Positions 28,319 through 41,170 of a stretch of DNA of 64,000 bases are shown piece by piece (position 1 is the first letter of the stretch; each line of letters begins with the position of its first letter). The notes under the pieces are model-generated. The model saw nothing but the letters and a program-made list of their open reading frames with translations. It did not search any database and had not been told where the DNA came from. This stretch comes from Pholiota molesta. Lineage: Eukaryota; Basidiomycota; Agaricomycetes; Agaricales; Strophariaceae. Location of the stretch: the NCBI GenBank assembly GCA_014925825.1, contig JACGCK010000066.1:1-64000 (forward strand), read 5' to 3'. The translations under genes and the position numbers were made by a program.

Positions 28319-29812
28319 CATACTTGGATGTGGTTTGTGAATACACGGTATACCTTCCGTTTCATTCCAGCGCTTCTCTGAGGGGGGATTATACCCGTGC
28401 GGCGCGAGCGCCCCAGCTCGATGCCCATGCCACCCGGCGTCAAAGGAGCCCCGGATCACGAACATTATGATGATTATATGAATACGAAAAATCATGGATC
28501 ATGCAAGTCGCTCTAGGTCGCTGACGAAAGCGCTATGGAATTCGCTTTATGGCATATTTGAAATTACCCCGACCAAATCGACCATACATAGACTAATTCA
28601 CGATAGTGATTCTTCTCGGACATGGATCGACCGTCACCGACGTAGCAGAACATGCTTCACGTCGGTTCTTCGTCGCGTCTATCAGCCGCCTCATATGTAC
28701 GCTGGCGCTTCTCCTCTTAAACCACACGCTCGACACCACCACTCCATTTTCCACGACACGTCCCGCACGGCCAGGCCACCCCCTCCACGCGACTCCGGGC
28801 AGATCCATTGCGGGAAGGAAAGTCGAAGGCACTCACTGCTGAGAGGTACATAGGATCAAGGCAGGATGCGGATTTGAGAACGCCAGGTGGCTACTAAGCT
28901 ATCAGCATCAGCGGACTAGAAGTCTGGAACGCGCACTCTAGGAAGGCTAAGTGCGCCGCCAAATGGAACCCCAACGCGCCAAAGGGTGGAGTGCAGTACT
29001 TAGGATCTGCGCGTGGATCAGCCGGTGTGGATCTTTCAATTTCCGAAGCGTCAGACGATGCGGGCCGCGTTTTGAGCGCTTCTCAGCGCCTATAATAGCG
29101 CTGTCCTGTCACGCTAGTAGGGGCGCCACACCCCGTGCCGTATTTGTGGAGACTTGTGGGCAGGATTCAGGAAGGCCAGACAATTGCCACTGATATTGTT
29201 AGGCGTTCCCAGAGGCTAGATATTTGTATCTTTGCTGTGCTGTGGATCATTTCTGAACGTCTGGCCAATTGGGTGCATAAAAATTTATCTATGTAAGTAG
29301 AAGGCCGCATCTGCACATAGTTTCAAGAATAACGTAGAAGACCATAGCAGGCAAAGAGAGTTATTGGACCAGAGGAGCACCCCAAGCATCAACAGGATGC
29401 AGCTTTGAAAGAGCAAAACTGGTACTCAGTTTCACTCGGTTCTGGGATGTGATGAGTGCCGCCATGAGATTGTCATTGTGAACATTTGTATGAGCAGATT
29501 TAGGCCTTCGGTAAAGTATGCGAATTGCCAAAGGGTTGTAGCACAGGCGAAGGCAGAGAAGAGACATTGCAAGACTTCCGTAGAAATTGTTCTGGCGTTT
29601 CAAGGGAGCCGGGTGACTTGATGATATTTCACAACAACATAGAGTGAATAACATAGTAGAAAGAGCAATGTGAATAGAGCAACAAAAGAGACTAATGATA
29701 GAGTGGTGGGCATATTAACAAAATACAAGGTCCCACAGTTGCACATCAAAGCAATCGTTGGACCAGGAGACTGTATTCGAAGAAATGAAGCATGTGAGGT
29801 AAAGAAGTTGGC
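28319..29812. other. Spacer with no recognised gene
   Basis: Only short open frames in both strands, none with a recognisable domain. The part next to 29813 is the 3' flank of the NOPCHAP1-like gene. Confidence 0.5.
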
Positions 29813-30612
29813 TCACGGTTCGCTGGATTCGTTTAGTACCACGATCTCTGGAGGTGGTCTGTTGGAGGAGCGTTTAGGCAGAGGCTTAATAGGCCGCGAG
29901 GGGACGAAGGAAGTGATAATTTCAGAGGATTCGTCCGAATCTGCATCCGAATCGTCGTCTTCGTCTGCTGCCATCTCATTTATATCGGAGTCGGATGAGT
30001 CAGATGAGGTGGACATCTCTGAATCGTCGTCGTCGTCGTCGTCATCGCCTTCATTCCCAGCTTCGTTCTTTTGAGACTGAGAGCGATCCTCGAAGACTCC
30101 GAGGCCCAGATTCTGTGTTGGTCGGAAATCAAGTTACAGGCATTGTCGAGATAGATGTGGGAGGTGTACCATCTCAATGTATTGTTCCATTCCCTCTGGA
30201 ATGTGCTCAATGTTGATGCTATCTGGGTCCTCCTGAGCTCTCTGCGAGAGTAGCGCGTTCGACGCTTCGAGCTGGGGAAGGAAAGCTTGAACGCGCGATA
30301 GAACTGAAGACAAATTAGAACACACGCCGACAAAAATAGGGGTGCAGACGTACGTTCTGTTGGGGGCTCGATAGGAAACGTTCTCCTATCACCAAAGTCA
30401 AACTTAGGTACACCAGCTTGTCCTGTAAAATCTCTGGAATGAGACGATAAATTCAGTTTTTCGAGATAAGCCTCTGCAATACAATACAATGATGATCAGT
30501 CCGTGTCTGTGGAGAAGCCTGGCAGTCCAAGCATACGTATTCTCGCTTGACGGTGCTCCTCGTCCTCTACGTCCAGCCTTTCCACCGCCCTGCGGGTGCC
30601 ATCTTTGTCCAT
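29813..30612 (-). CDS. NOPCHAP1-like (DUF4598) snoRNP assembly factor
   Basis: Family members (human NOPCHAP1/C12orf45) bridge NOP58 and the R2TP chaperone during box C/D snoRNP assembly in the nucleus. Four exons are read on the minus strand from ATG at 30612. They encode an N-terminal helix (DEEHRQARIQAYLEKL), a basic/aromatic linker, and the family core LLSRVQAFLPQLEASNALL followed by YIEM-NLGLGVFED, which is joined across the last intron (exon 4 is 29813-30112). The C-terminal tail has a run of eight Asp (the GTC repeat near 30024-30050), further Asp/Ser-rich acidic blocks and a proline-rich end. Length (about 200 residues) and the YIEMNLGLGVFE signature support the call. It lies head to head with the next gene, 204 bp apart. 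Confidence 0.75.
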
Positions 30613-30816
30613 GGCGGAGGTTGTGGAGAGAATTGAAGCGCTGATCAAGTTCCATTTAGAGCCAGCTTAAACTTTCCCCATTGAAAGGGGTCACGTGCGG
30701 GGTTGTAATGCAAACATAGATCAACAGTGGCATTGTTCGCATCGCCAGTTCCCTGCGCATTGTGCCAGTGCGCTTTCCATGCTGACCCCTTCCCTCCTAT
30801 ACCCACATCCCCCACA
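30613..30816. promoter_or_regulatory. Shared divergent promoter region
   Basis: Only 204 bases separate the start codons of the NOPCHAP1-like gene (leftward) and the coiled-coil gene (rightward), so both promoters must lie here or overlap. No TATA box is obvious. Confidence 0.6.
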
Positions 30817-33800
30817 ATGGTGAGCATCAATTCTGCATGGACGATGCCAAAATTTACAGAATTTCAGACGACATACGGACGAAACAGAGAGTCCCTGGCC
30901 GACATCGAGTCCACCCTTTTCGATATCTTTGAAAAACGCACAGATACCACGCTCAACCCAGATGGCGAACGCGTTATCCCAGCCAGCGCGCTGAAGGAAA
31001 TTTTAGATGCTTTCTCAGACATGTACAACGGCACGCCTCTCCTCGGCGAAGCTGAACTGGTCATGTTGAATGACCTCGTCGCCCAGAACCCGGACCTCGC
31101 TATGACCCCCGCCATGGTCGTAGGCCTTGTGGCACAAATGACGCCCTCGTCATCTGGCCATACACCCCCCAGAAGTCCAGGGCGCGACGACGAGGCGGTT
31201 TCCAGCGACGAGTATGAAGAGCATTTCAACGGCCACCACAGGTCCGTGAGCACCGATTCTACCATTTATAGTCGGCCACCGTCGCGTGGACCCACGACGC
31301 CCACCAGCCTGAAGTCACCGCTCGATTCTGAGCGAAGGCAGCGATCGACGCCGCTGCAAAGGGACAACGCGCCCTCAAGTTGGCCCCATAAACGGCCGGC
31401 GCCCGCGGGCCGCCGCAAGAGCGACGCAGGGCACAGGAGCGACTCCGAGGTACGTGTTCGTCCGACTAATAGGTGCCCTATCTTATCCCAAGCAGTCAAA
31501 TACACCCCCCGTGGCATTCAGCCGCAACGGCGGCAACCGCACTCGGACGCCGTCCAACCCCACGTCGCCTTCGACCTCCAGCCGAGATGTGCCTGACTCG
31601 CCCAGCAACTACCGCCGGCCCAGCTCCCGCCCCCACTCGCGCACGCGGTCTCAGCCAACGCCGGCGTTTGACCTTGGGTACGGGTCGCCTGATGACACGA
31701 TGGTGCCCCGGTACGGTGGCATGAGCTACGACAGCTTCGACAATGCGGTATCGTCGCTCCCCATGCCACGCGGCCCTGGGTCAGATTCGGACGAGGAAGA
31801 TATGGATGCGGGGCTGGGGCTCGTCATGGACAGGTCGAAAACGGTCTCGACGGTGTCAATGGAGATTACGGAGCGCCTAGAGGCACTACAAAGGACAAAC
31901 GAAGACTTATCGAGAAAATGCATCGAGGCAGAGAAGACTCTGCAGCGCAAGATCGAGGAACACGAGCTTGAGTTGGATGAGACACATCACCGACTAGAGG
32001 AATTAAGGACCGAACTCGCGGCTTCCAATAGGGAAGAGAAGGAGCTGAGGTCGAAGGATGTAAGCGTCATTGTTGATATCATGATACTATACTGACCCGA
32101 GGAATCCAGACGCGGAATATGGGTCAGATAGCGGCACTTGAAGCTGAAGTGGCTAAAATCCAGAAAGCTTTGGAAGGTGCAAAGGCAACCTACAGCAGTC
32201 TGCAGAGGCAATACCAAGAACAATGCGGTATGTCGTTTCATACATGAAAGACCGAATGAATACTCACTCCATGATAGCCTTCGCTGAAAAATACCGGGAC
32301 GATCTGCGGCGCCGTGATGAAACCATTCGCACACTCCGCGAAGCAGTCTCCCTCCACGAAATCGAGACCGGCAAGTGGGCCAAGGAGCACGATTCGTACG
32401 AAGAGCGCATCTCACAATTGGAGCTTGAGCTTTCCCGCGCTATGGAGGCCTACACGCAGCTGGACGAGCAGAAGCAGGAGAACATGCTGCTGAAGGAGAC
32501 CATTGACAGAATGCGCTTCGACATGGATGAGATGCGGCATGCTATGGTGCCCGGCAGTAATAGTGGGCAATCGACCGCTGCGAATACTATGAGCAAGAGC
32601 TTAGGCGCGGAACTTATGGGACAGATGAACTGGGAGATGAACAGTTCTAGCGAGACGGAGGTGGAAGAGCTCAGTAGTGACGGATCCATGATTCACGAAG
32701 AAGAGGATACAGAAGTTGAGGAGGATGAGGATGTCATTCAGACTATCATTACCAAGAGGAAAAGAGTATGTCCTCGTTTGCTTTCATTCAGAGTGTCAAT
32801 TTTTTTTACTGATAAATGCCTTGCAGAAAGTCGCAAGTCGAGCGAATATGATGGAATCGACGAGGCAAACCTTCGAAGAGTTGAAGGAGTACTCTGACAG
32901 TGCCACTCAGTACGACCCCACTCTCTTCGCCGTCAACCATGGCATGCAAACCGAGCCTGAGCCCAAAATCCTCAAAGCGACGTTCAGCGTCCAGACCGAC
33001 GAGATACCCGAACCCAAGCCTCTGCCCCCACCCACACCGCGCATCACCGTCGAGATGGAGATCCAGACCGAAACCGAGGGAACCCAAACCGCCGAGCCCT
33101 CGCGGTCGCCCTCGCCCATGCACGACGAAAGTCTCGCCTCGTCCTCCTCCACCATCGTCCCGCCGACCCCGAAGCCCACAGCCAAGCGGCTCGAGCCCTT
33201 CGACGAGCCGCCCGCCTACAACCAGGTCACCGAGGCGGACGAGTGGCGCCTCGCCGCGGACACGCTGAAGAAATGGCACGGGAACGTCAAAATGCCGTTC
33301 GAGCCCCTCGCGGGCGGCGTGTCGCCGGAGGCGGTGGAGGAGTGGAAGGCGCTCAAGCACGAGCTTGGCGTGGAGTGCATGGTCATCGACAAGCTCATCG
33401 GTGCGTCCGGCGCGCGCGCGGAGGGCAGTGCGGGCGGCAGCGGCGCCGGCGGCGCGCGGGGGTCGGCGAAGGACGCGGGCAAGCCCCGCCGCGGCGGCCG
33501 CTTCTACAACATCTACAACACGTACGTGTACGGCGACAAAAGCGCTTCGTCGTCCGCGCAGGTGTCGGGCGTGCTCAGCCAGGCGATCATGTTCGCCGGC
33601 GCGTCGGCGCTCGTCATCCTCGCGGTGACGCCGTACATGGGGCCCCAGAGTGCGATTCCCGGCGGCGCGACGTACTACGACCGCGCGGCGTGGAACAGCT
33701 TCAACTCGATGCACGGCGGTGTGGGTGAGGGCTTCGGGATGGCGCCTGATGGGACGGCTGCTGTGTGGAATTTCCTTGGCAGAGTTGGGGGAGGCGCTGC

Positions 33801-33828
33801 CAGGATCGCGCGTGGATGGCCAACATAA
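30817..33828 (+). CDS. Coiled-coil, C-terminally membrane-anchored protein of unknown function
   Basis: Five exons: 30817-31449, 31496-32059, 32110-32227, 32278-32765, 32827-33828, giving 934 residues. Start chosen at 30817 for its CACAATGG context; the frame is open to an earlier ATG at 30727. Order: a helical N-terminal domain (residues 1-110), a long Ser/Pro/Arg-rich disordered region (110-340), and coiled coils of Glu/Lys/Leu heptads (about 345-420 and 450-560). An acidic patch follows, then a low-complexity region with Q-T-E repeats and a conserved-looking segment DEWRLAADTLKKWHGNVKMPFEPL. The C-terminus has GGRFYNIYNTYVYGDK and one strong hydrophobic helix (AIMFAGASALVILAV). The layout suggests a cytoplasmic tether or scaffold anchored in an internal membrane. 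No named family is recognised. Splice phases all agree and no frameshift is seen. Confidence 0.75.
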
Positions 33829-34785
33829 TGGATTGAAGGCACGCACGACGCTTGGAGTTGAGAGCATTCGACTTGCCAACCCAACTCAGTATTCACTAAC
33901 CTTCATTCCATGATACCCCTTCGTCACCAAACCAATTCGATCTTCGACGACACATGCTTACACTACTATGCCTACGGTTTCTCCTTACTCTTCCTCTTCA
34001 TGCGACATATGCCTTAATCTTATTGCCCACAAACTTTCCTACATTTCGATCTGCTCATCTCCCCACTCATCACTCCCGAATTTCTATGCTGCCCCTTCCC
34101 TTTTTACTAATTTAATAACCTTCACTTACGCCCTACTTGCTCATCTTCGCCTTTCCCCCGTGATTCTGGAACACTTATTCGATTTCTCTGGCTAACTTAA
34201 ATGAGGTTTTTTTTGTGCGACCATTGTATGATCTAGTGTACAATGTAGTGCATGCAGAATGCAGACACCATAGCTCTTGCAGCGTCCTTTTAATCTAGCA
34301 AGAAATTCTAGCTAAGTACATACTGCTACTAATTACTCTATGATTATAACGTCCTGTGTAGTAAAACAGTGATAATAAGTAAGGGGGTGATGCATGATGG
34401 CTAGCAGCGATGAAAAAATGTAGAATGAAGATATCCATGGAATGACAAGATAGGCTGAAGGGCAGAATGGAGAGCTATCATTAAATAAGTAAATTTTGCA
34501 GTTGAGTGGTGGAATGGGAATCGAGATGCAGAGTGGAAGTAGATAGATGCATGGATGGGTATATAAATGGTTGGATGCTAGGAGGATATTCGCTGCGCGT
34601 CCAAAGTCCGGAAAATTAGGTGTCTAAGGATCCATGTTACTATACTTTTCCACAAGATACACACATGTTGAACATGTTGGGTATGGCCAGTCATTCGTAT
34701 ACTGGGGATATAAAAGGTGAGGGAACATACAAGAGAAAAGAAAAAGGGATTCCAGGGCAGAGAGGTACGCAGAAGCGCTGTGGTA
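33829..34785. other. Convergent 3' ends, no gene
   Basis: Lies between the 3' end of the coiled-coil gene and the 3' end of the kinase gene. AT-rich, with no RNA gene or repeat recognised. Confidence 0.55.
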
Positions 34786-37700
34786 TCAATCAAGTCTCTT
34801 CGCAGGGCGGCGCACCATGAGAGCTTCGTCGTCGTCGTCATCATCTTCGTCTTCATCCTCGTAGAAATCGTCATCGCGGTCCACATCAGATGCAATTTCT
34901 GCATCGCCGTTGTGCTGCTCGCCAAGGTCCTCGTACTCGCCACGAGAATTCGACTCTTGGCCGTAGGGAACATCTGCGCCATTACCATGGACATGAATAG
35001 GGATATGCTCACGCACAGGCAATTGCTGCAATTGTTCCACGACCGCACCCACACGCCTCCTCTCCACCTCCCGGTCACTCAGCTGCGCCTCGTCCTCATC
35101 GTCCCCGTCCAGACTCGGCGTCTTGTTGTACGCCGGCTGCCCAAAGCGCATGTTGTCCTCGGCCTGCTCAAGAGGGCCATAAACGAGGGGCGCGCGTGGC
35201 GGACGCGGTTCGAGGGCACGCCGCCTGCGCTCCTCGTCTGAGTCGATCTCTTCGTCCGAATCAGGCATCATCACGTCCATCAGGACCCCGCCTGGCTCCG
35301 CGCCGTGGATAAACCCGTTCGGCCCCTCCGGCCCAACACGGAACACGCCCCTAGCGCCGACGAGGTGCTCGTTCAGGCCCTGCTCGACGCTCCGCACGCT
35401 GACCATCTCCGTGTACTCTTCCTTGTCGCCTTGGCCCCAGCTCGACGCCCGCCGCGCCGCCGTCAGCAGGCCGCTCAACTGGGTCCCGTACCCCACAGCC
35501 CCAGACCCAGCGCCCTCATCCGCATCCACATACGTATACCTGCGCAGCCCCTCGTCGCTGCGCCGCATGTTCGGGCCAACAGACAAGCCGCGCGGGTGCG
35601 CGCCCTCTATGCTCCTCCCGTCGAGCACCGTCACACGCCCGCCGCCCGGCTGCAGCTGCAGCTGCGTGTGCGTGGTGTACGTCGCCCCAGCGCCGACGGG
35701 GGTCGCAGGAGCGAGGCGCGACACCGTGCGAGGGTATTTGTTCGGGCGCCAGTTCAAGACATGGAAGAGGCCCATAAAGCCCGAACGCCGCTCGCGCTCA
35801 CCTGCGCCGAGCGAGCTTGGTGACGAGGGCCCGGACGAGGGCCCCTCGGTGTTGGACGCGGTGGTGCGGCTGTCGGAACCGCGTCGCGATTGGGGTTTCG
35901 TAGTGCGCGACGAGGTCGCGGTCACGGGCACGGCGATGGGCACAGCAGTGGCGCTATTCGGTAGGGCGCTAGTCGACGTCGAATTAGGGCGGGTACTTTG
36001 CCAGCGCTCACTGGAGGCAGCACGCAAACTCTTGGAGCTCTTCGACAGGGGTCGCTTCAGCGCCTTGGGCTGCGCCTGTGGCTGATCCGCGCGGGCTTTT
36101 CCTTTATCGGGCCTCGCCTCGCGTCCACGACGCCCTTCCGCATACCTGCCACTCGAACTCACCCTATCTGGTACCCTCAGCCTCAATCCTGGGTCAGACA
36201 CGACGCCTACGCCATCATCTGCTTCTGGTCGTGTCGAACGGGCGATAGTATTTGGGCGCACACCTCGAAAGAGCGACGAAACATGACGCGCTAGTCTGCT
36301 GCCCCAGCGCCAGCGGAAATGGACAGTCGACATTGCGTCCGAAGTCTCAACGGTAGAGACGCGAATAGGTGCCTCCTGCACGACGTAGTGGTTCTTCTGC
36401 CGCCAGCGATTGATGTCGGCCAGGTCGCGGACAACCCATGGATAATCCTAAGGACCGGCGGTTAGATTGGAATTGAGCTTCATAGTACAAGGGGAGATAG
36501 TACGCACCATGACCTGCTCCAGCGTAATGCGCTCGTTGACATCCTTCTGCAGAAACAGATCCAGCAATCTGATGACGTCCGCGCCCTCTGAATCGCGTGT
36601 CGCGTGCCGCCCACCCGTCGGGATGTGGTCGTAGCCCATTGTCGGGGGCGCCGGCCAATCAGCGTTGCAGATCATGTTATATAGTCTGTATTCGTTCCCC
36701 CGCTGCTGCCCCTCGACATAGCCGAGGAAGGGCGTGTTCCCGAAAAGCAGGCAATACAGCGTGACGCCGAGAGCCCAGACGTCGATGGCGGGGGTGACCT
36801 TGGGCTTAGGCGGTCTCGACGGCCCGGGATCTCTGTCGTCATCCTTGTCCTCCCCGCCCTCCTTCCCTGTCTTAGGTTCTTTCACTGGCTCATCGACGTA
36901 GATGAATCTCTTGGTCCGAGGATCGTATGTGTATTCGTACACCAGTTCAGGAGCGAGGAAGCTGGGTGTGCCCGCATGCCGTGTCAGGTCGACGTCATTC
37001 TGGAATAGGGGGTCCCTTGGGGGTGCTCTGCCGTCGTCCACCGCGGCGTCGCCCAACTGCTGCGCATAGCAGAAATGGGAGACTCCAAAGTCGCCGATCT
37101 TGACCTGTCGTCGGTCGTCTGTCCAGAACATGTTCGCGGGCTTGATGTCCCTATGGATGATTCCTTGGCGGTGTACTGTAATCAATATTTGAAATTGAGT
37201 GATTCTTCCACGTATCATGGGGAGAGAAAGGAACGAACGGTATTCGAGCCCAAGAAGGGCATCTCGAAGTATGCGACGGCTCTGTGCCACTGTCAATACG
37301 GGTCTGTGGAATTCGTCGTGCCATTTTATTTCTCCACCTCCCAGGTATTCCATCACTGTAAGAGACGCCTGTTAGCATGCAAAATTGCCGTAAGATAGAC
37401 GCTACAGCGATATCCATTTATATCCACAAGACACACGAGGCCGCCACAACGGCGATTGCGGAGCGTACGATATGAATGCCACTGAAAAGAGGTAAAGAAG
37501 AACGCACCAATGTATATTTTCTCCCTCAGCCGGTCATCTATAATTTCATAGAGCCTAACGACGTGCGGGTGGCGCAGCTTCTTCATAATAGCGATCTCCC
37601 TCTTAATCTGCCTCTCCTTGGTGCGGATTTTGTCTGCGACGGTTGTGTGTTCTGACTTGGGCAGCTCTGTCCTTTGCAGCTTTTGCATCTTATCTGCCTT

Positions 37701-38037
37701 TGCGCTGACACGCTTGACCGATTTCATAGCCTAATTTGAGGGGTAGTCAGTGCATGGCTCCGAAACGGCAGAGGCTGCACGAGAGGATACTTGCCACTGG
37801 CATGCGCCTGTTGGGATGGCCGATGGGGAGCGTCGGGTCGATGCGGTTGCAGAGGTAGACGCTCCCGTGCTCGCCTTGGCCGATCTGGGCATGGCGTATG
37901 TAGTTGTTAAGCTGTGGGCGCTGCGTCTCTGCGAGGAAGTCGTTCTGGTAGGAGAAGTCAAGGCGGGAGGTGGTGGGGGCAACATGGTCTGGGTCAAAGA
38001 TGAGGGGCTGGATGGGCTGTGCGTGGAGATCAGCCAT
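34786..38037 (-). CDS. CaMKK-like Ser/Thr protein kinase (Ssp1/Sak1/Tos3/Elm1 type)
   Basis: Probable upstream kinase of AMPK/Snf1-type kinases. Five exons on the minus strand: 37795-38037, 37508-37730, 37239-37355, 36508-37175, 34786-36447, giving 970 residues. Kinase parts seen: glycine loop GQGEHG, VAMK lysine, the C-helix Glu in IKREIAIMKKLRHPHVV, HRDIKPAN, DFGVSH, and SFLAPE. An Arg/Pro-rich insert (GRAPPRDPLFQND) follows the DFG loop. The end LDLFLQKDVNERITLEQVMDYPWV is close to CaMKK. A long disordered C-terminal half has basic and Ser-rich parts and ends in an Asp/Glu-rich block. The 81-codon N-terminus precedes intron 1, which uses a GC donor (gcaagt) and cuts between the Val and Ala of VAMK. 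No frameshift. The small cysteine-rich gene lies 87 bp upstream on the same strand. Confidence 0.85.
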
Positions 38038-38124
38038 AGGAAGGGAGGCAAGTGCGATTGTGGTAGCTAATAAACTATTTCCTATTAAACTACTGACCCC
38101 CCGGGGACCGCCGCGCTCTCCATT

Positions 38125-38402
38125 CTAGTCTCGCGGACAGGTACACTTGTCTTCTTCCTTCACTGTAGCCATAACCTGATCACAGAATACGTCAGCCACG
38201 CCGAGGCCAGAATCACCACCACTTATTGACTCACTGCCTCAACATGTTGGCCGCAACCCTGTCAAAAAGAGGGCACAATCAGTTCAGGCATCCCACACCA
38301 CCTCCAACAGCAGTCTCTTACCTGCCAGGTTGTCTTCCCACACGTGCTGCATTTGACCAGGCGGCAGCCCTCGACGGGAGCAGTGCATTCTTTCATAGCC
38401 AT
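38125..38402 (-). CDS. Small cysteine-rich protein (51 residues) with CxxC and GCGxHVE motifs
   Basis: Three exons on the minus strand: 38322-38402, 38235-38258 (24 nt) and 38125-38175. The reading is MAMKECTAPVEGCRLVKC, then STCGKTTWQ, then GCGQHVEA, then VMATVKEEDKCTCPRD. All three joins keep phase 0. The Cys pairs (C-S-T-C, G-C-G, C-T-C) look like a small metal-binding fold. Tiny proteins with K-C-x-x-C-x-K-x-x-W-x-G-C-G-x-H-V occur widely in fungi, to my knowledge without a known role. It is too short for ordinary frame-length cutoffs. There is no signal peptide. Confidence 0.7.
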
Positions 38403-41170
38403 GGCGATTATTCTAGCGAAGAAAAGAAACACATAGATAAGTATCAAGTATTATTAATTAAAAGGCATCACAGTCTTAGATCAACTCAGATGGAAGCAGG
38501 GCCAGGGACAAGAACCACGTACAAGTTGTGCGGAGGTTGAAACTGGAAATATCCTACAAATGGTTAGCGCTTAGCCTTTGCATTCTATGGTCGTCTTCTG
38601 GCGCTGGCTGGACTCACTTATCTCGTGCTCGTGGACGTTGTGGACAAAGTTGCACCCTGCCTGTCAATTTTTGCATCAATCTGATTTCGAATTTGGCCCC
38701 GCGTATCACGCAAACGTGACCCCTGCCGCTGTTGCCGTGCACAAGCCGAGCCGGCTTCTCTCAACAATTCTCGTTCTGTACAAGACGCATGTCCCTTAAG
38801 CTCAGCTGGACATCCTGCGCACTCAAGGTTCCCGAGTTAAACAGACTGCACATTTCTCCAGAGGCACAAATCCGACAAAAAACCTTACTTGGCTCCAATG
38901 ATCTCACGAGCCATACTGAATCACAAAGATCAGAACCCTATTTCTTAACCCAGAACATTCTAAACCCTTATTTTGCCCAATCATATTGCGTTCCCAATTA
39001 TATTATGTACATGTAACATAAACCTTGTTAATAGACCCTCGAAGCTCCTTTTAAACCTGCAGTTTAGAAGCTGAAACTACGCCGACGAGCTGCTTCGTAG
39101 AGACTTAGAGCTGAGCCTGACGCTTGTCTTAGTAAATGAAGCTTGGAGCTACCCTTTCACCAGTAATTTCTTTTACTCCACTACATGTTCTCGCCGCTCC
39201 CGACTAAAAGACCCCCATATTTGTATTCCCAGCTTACCAACAATCAATATTACGCACCCACTCATCAGCGATCTCGCAGCCCATCTTCGATCCATGCCGC
39301 ACAATTAATCCGAAGAAGCGTCTCTGCCCTTCGCAGTTTACTCCCAGTGGCAGGCGGGTTGCTGATACGACGCAAGTGTACCCTACCACGAGCGTGCAAG
39401 TAAACATCGCTTCCCAATTTAATCTGAGCAAACACATGATACATCCTGGTAACCTGTGAATGCCTCTCTAAACCCCTATGCCGACGTTGTCGCTAAGATC
39501 AGCGGTGGGGTATGGCTCTCAAAGCGTGAACCCCTTCGGATATCTACATCCTAAACCAGTCGTTCTGGAGGCTGGAGGCACCAATGGGCACTGCAGACCG
39601 TCTGACTACAGGATAACTCTTTACAATAAATCTAAGCTTTTGATCTTGCAAATAATGCCTATCGAGATGATTTGTTTGTAAGATAGCAAACTATGCAGAA
39701 ATCTAACAATATAAATAGTTTCCTTCTACTATGCTTCACGATCAAGCCGACGCCAGTGCCACTGAGAACGACGACTTGGGTCTACACAACATGAGATCTG
39801 TTCTTGGAAAAACCCCTCGAAATATCGAACTTTGATCGGTGTAAGCCTAGTCGCGAGCGACTTCCTTAACTTTAAAACATTCTAGGCCCCCTACCAGCAC
39901 CTACCCCCCGCTGGAAGTGCAAGGTTCTCGCCGTCCTGGCGTTATGAATACATCGATAGGGGAGTCTGCAAGTCAGAAACTTTCATGGCCTTCCATTAAA
40001 TATGGCTTCGCCGCCCATTTGCACGGCAATTATCCCAAGTTCCAATGAAGCCTTACATACAGTCTGATACAGTCATAATACTGATAGACAGGCGATCAAT
40101 TAAAAGTCGACATAGACCCCGAAATTGTGAGAACTTGAACTTTGACTTATTACTAAATTTGTAGCATCCAACGACGCATCGCGGTTAATGGCCAGGCTCC
40201 GAAACAACTCCGTGAGAGCTTGGGGAGCAGTAAATCAGTATATATAGCAGTATTCGTCGTATAAACAAACGAAGCCGACGCTGTGGGCGAGCCTCTACCG
40301 CCATATACTTATGTGGCTGATTTATATACTCCGGACGGCCGCCTGTGTGACTTGCTTTCGGGGTACAAAGGTTAACTCTGCAACAAGTTGTGTCTTTGAT
40401 GTGAAAGGAGGCAGTAGAAGGCAGTAGATCACCGTACAAGCCCATCCGGTAGGAAGTACACAAGGAGATGAAAAGCGTACTGCGACCAGCGGTCTTGAAA
40501 GATTGTCGAGGCGTGCCACTGCGGGCTGCGTATGACGACAGACATGAACGACGTACTCATCTCCTCATAGAATATCCACTCCATATTGTTTCCATGGTAT
40601 GTCTCCCTTCGGTGCAGTGCTGGGGGTCCAAGGAAGGCTTGCTGGTATTTATAGCCGACGCAGTTCGGGTACTGGAGGTCCCCAACGAATGGTTTTGGTG
40701 TTTGGGGACTTAAAGAAGAATGAGGCAGGAACTTGTTCTTGTTTCCCTGAAAGTTCTGTATTCTATGCTGAATAAGCTTTCGTGAACCATGATGATATTT
40801 CTCTTGAATGAACGTCTCGCGTGCAGGCCTGGTAGGATCTGCGACAGAGTTAGGAAACGCGAAAAGTGAAACCATGATAAGTCTTCAAACTTCACCTTCA
40901 AAAGTGCACATCTTCTCACGTAGCCAATAGAAAAAGAACCGAAAGAGAACGGCCCCCTTCTGATCTAAATAAGAAGAAAGAGCCATTGCCGCTCCTTTGT
41001 TTAAATACTATTGCTCTCATAGTATTTGATATGTATATTTTTTGAGATGTATTTACTCGCACTAGATCCTAGATATTCCTTTCTCTTTCGGTGTCATGGC
41101 ATCTGAACTTCGAGCACTTCCTTCAGCAAGGAAATTCATCGAAGGCCGCCACTACGCAACAATATTGCCT
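38403..41170. other. Long spacer with no recognised gene
   Basis: About 2.8 kb of AT-leaning sequence with only short frames lacking domains. I see no tRNA, long repeat or transposon end. The left end is the promoter of the cysteine-rich gene. Confidence 0.5.
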
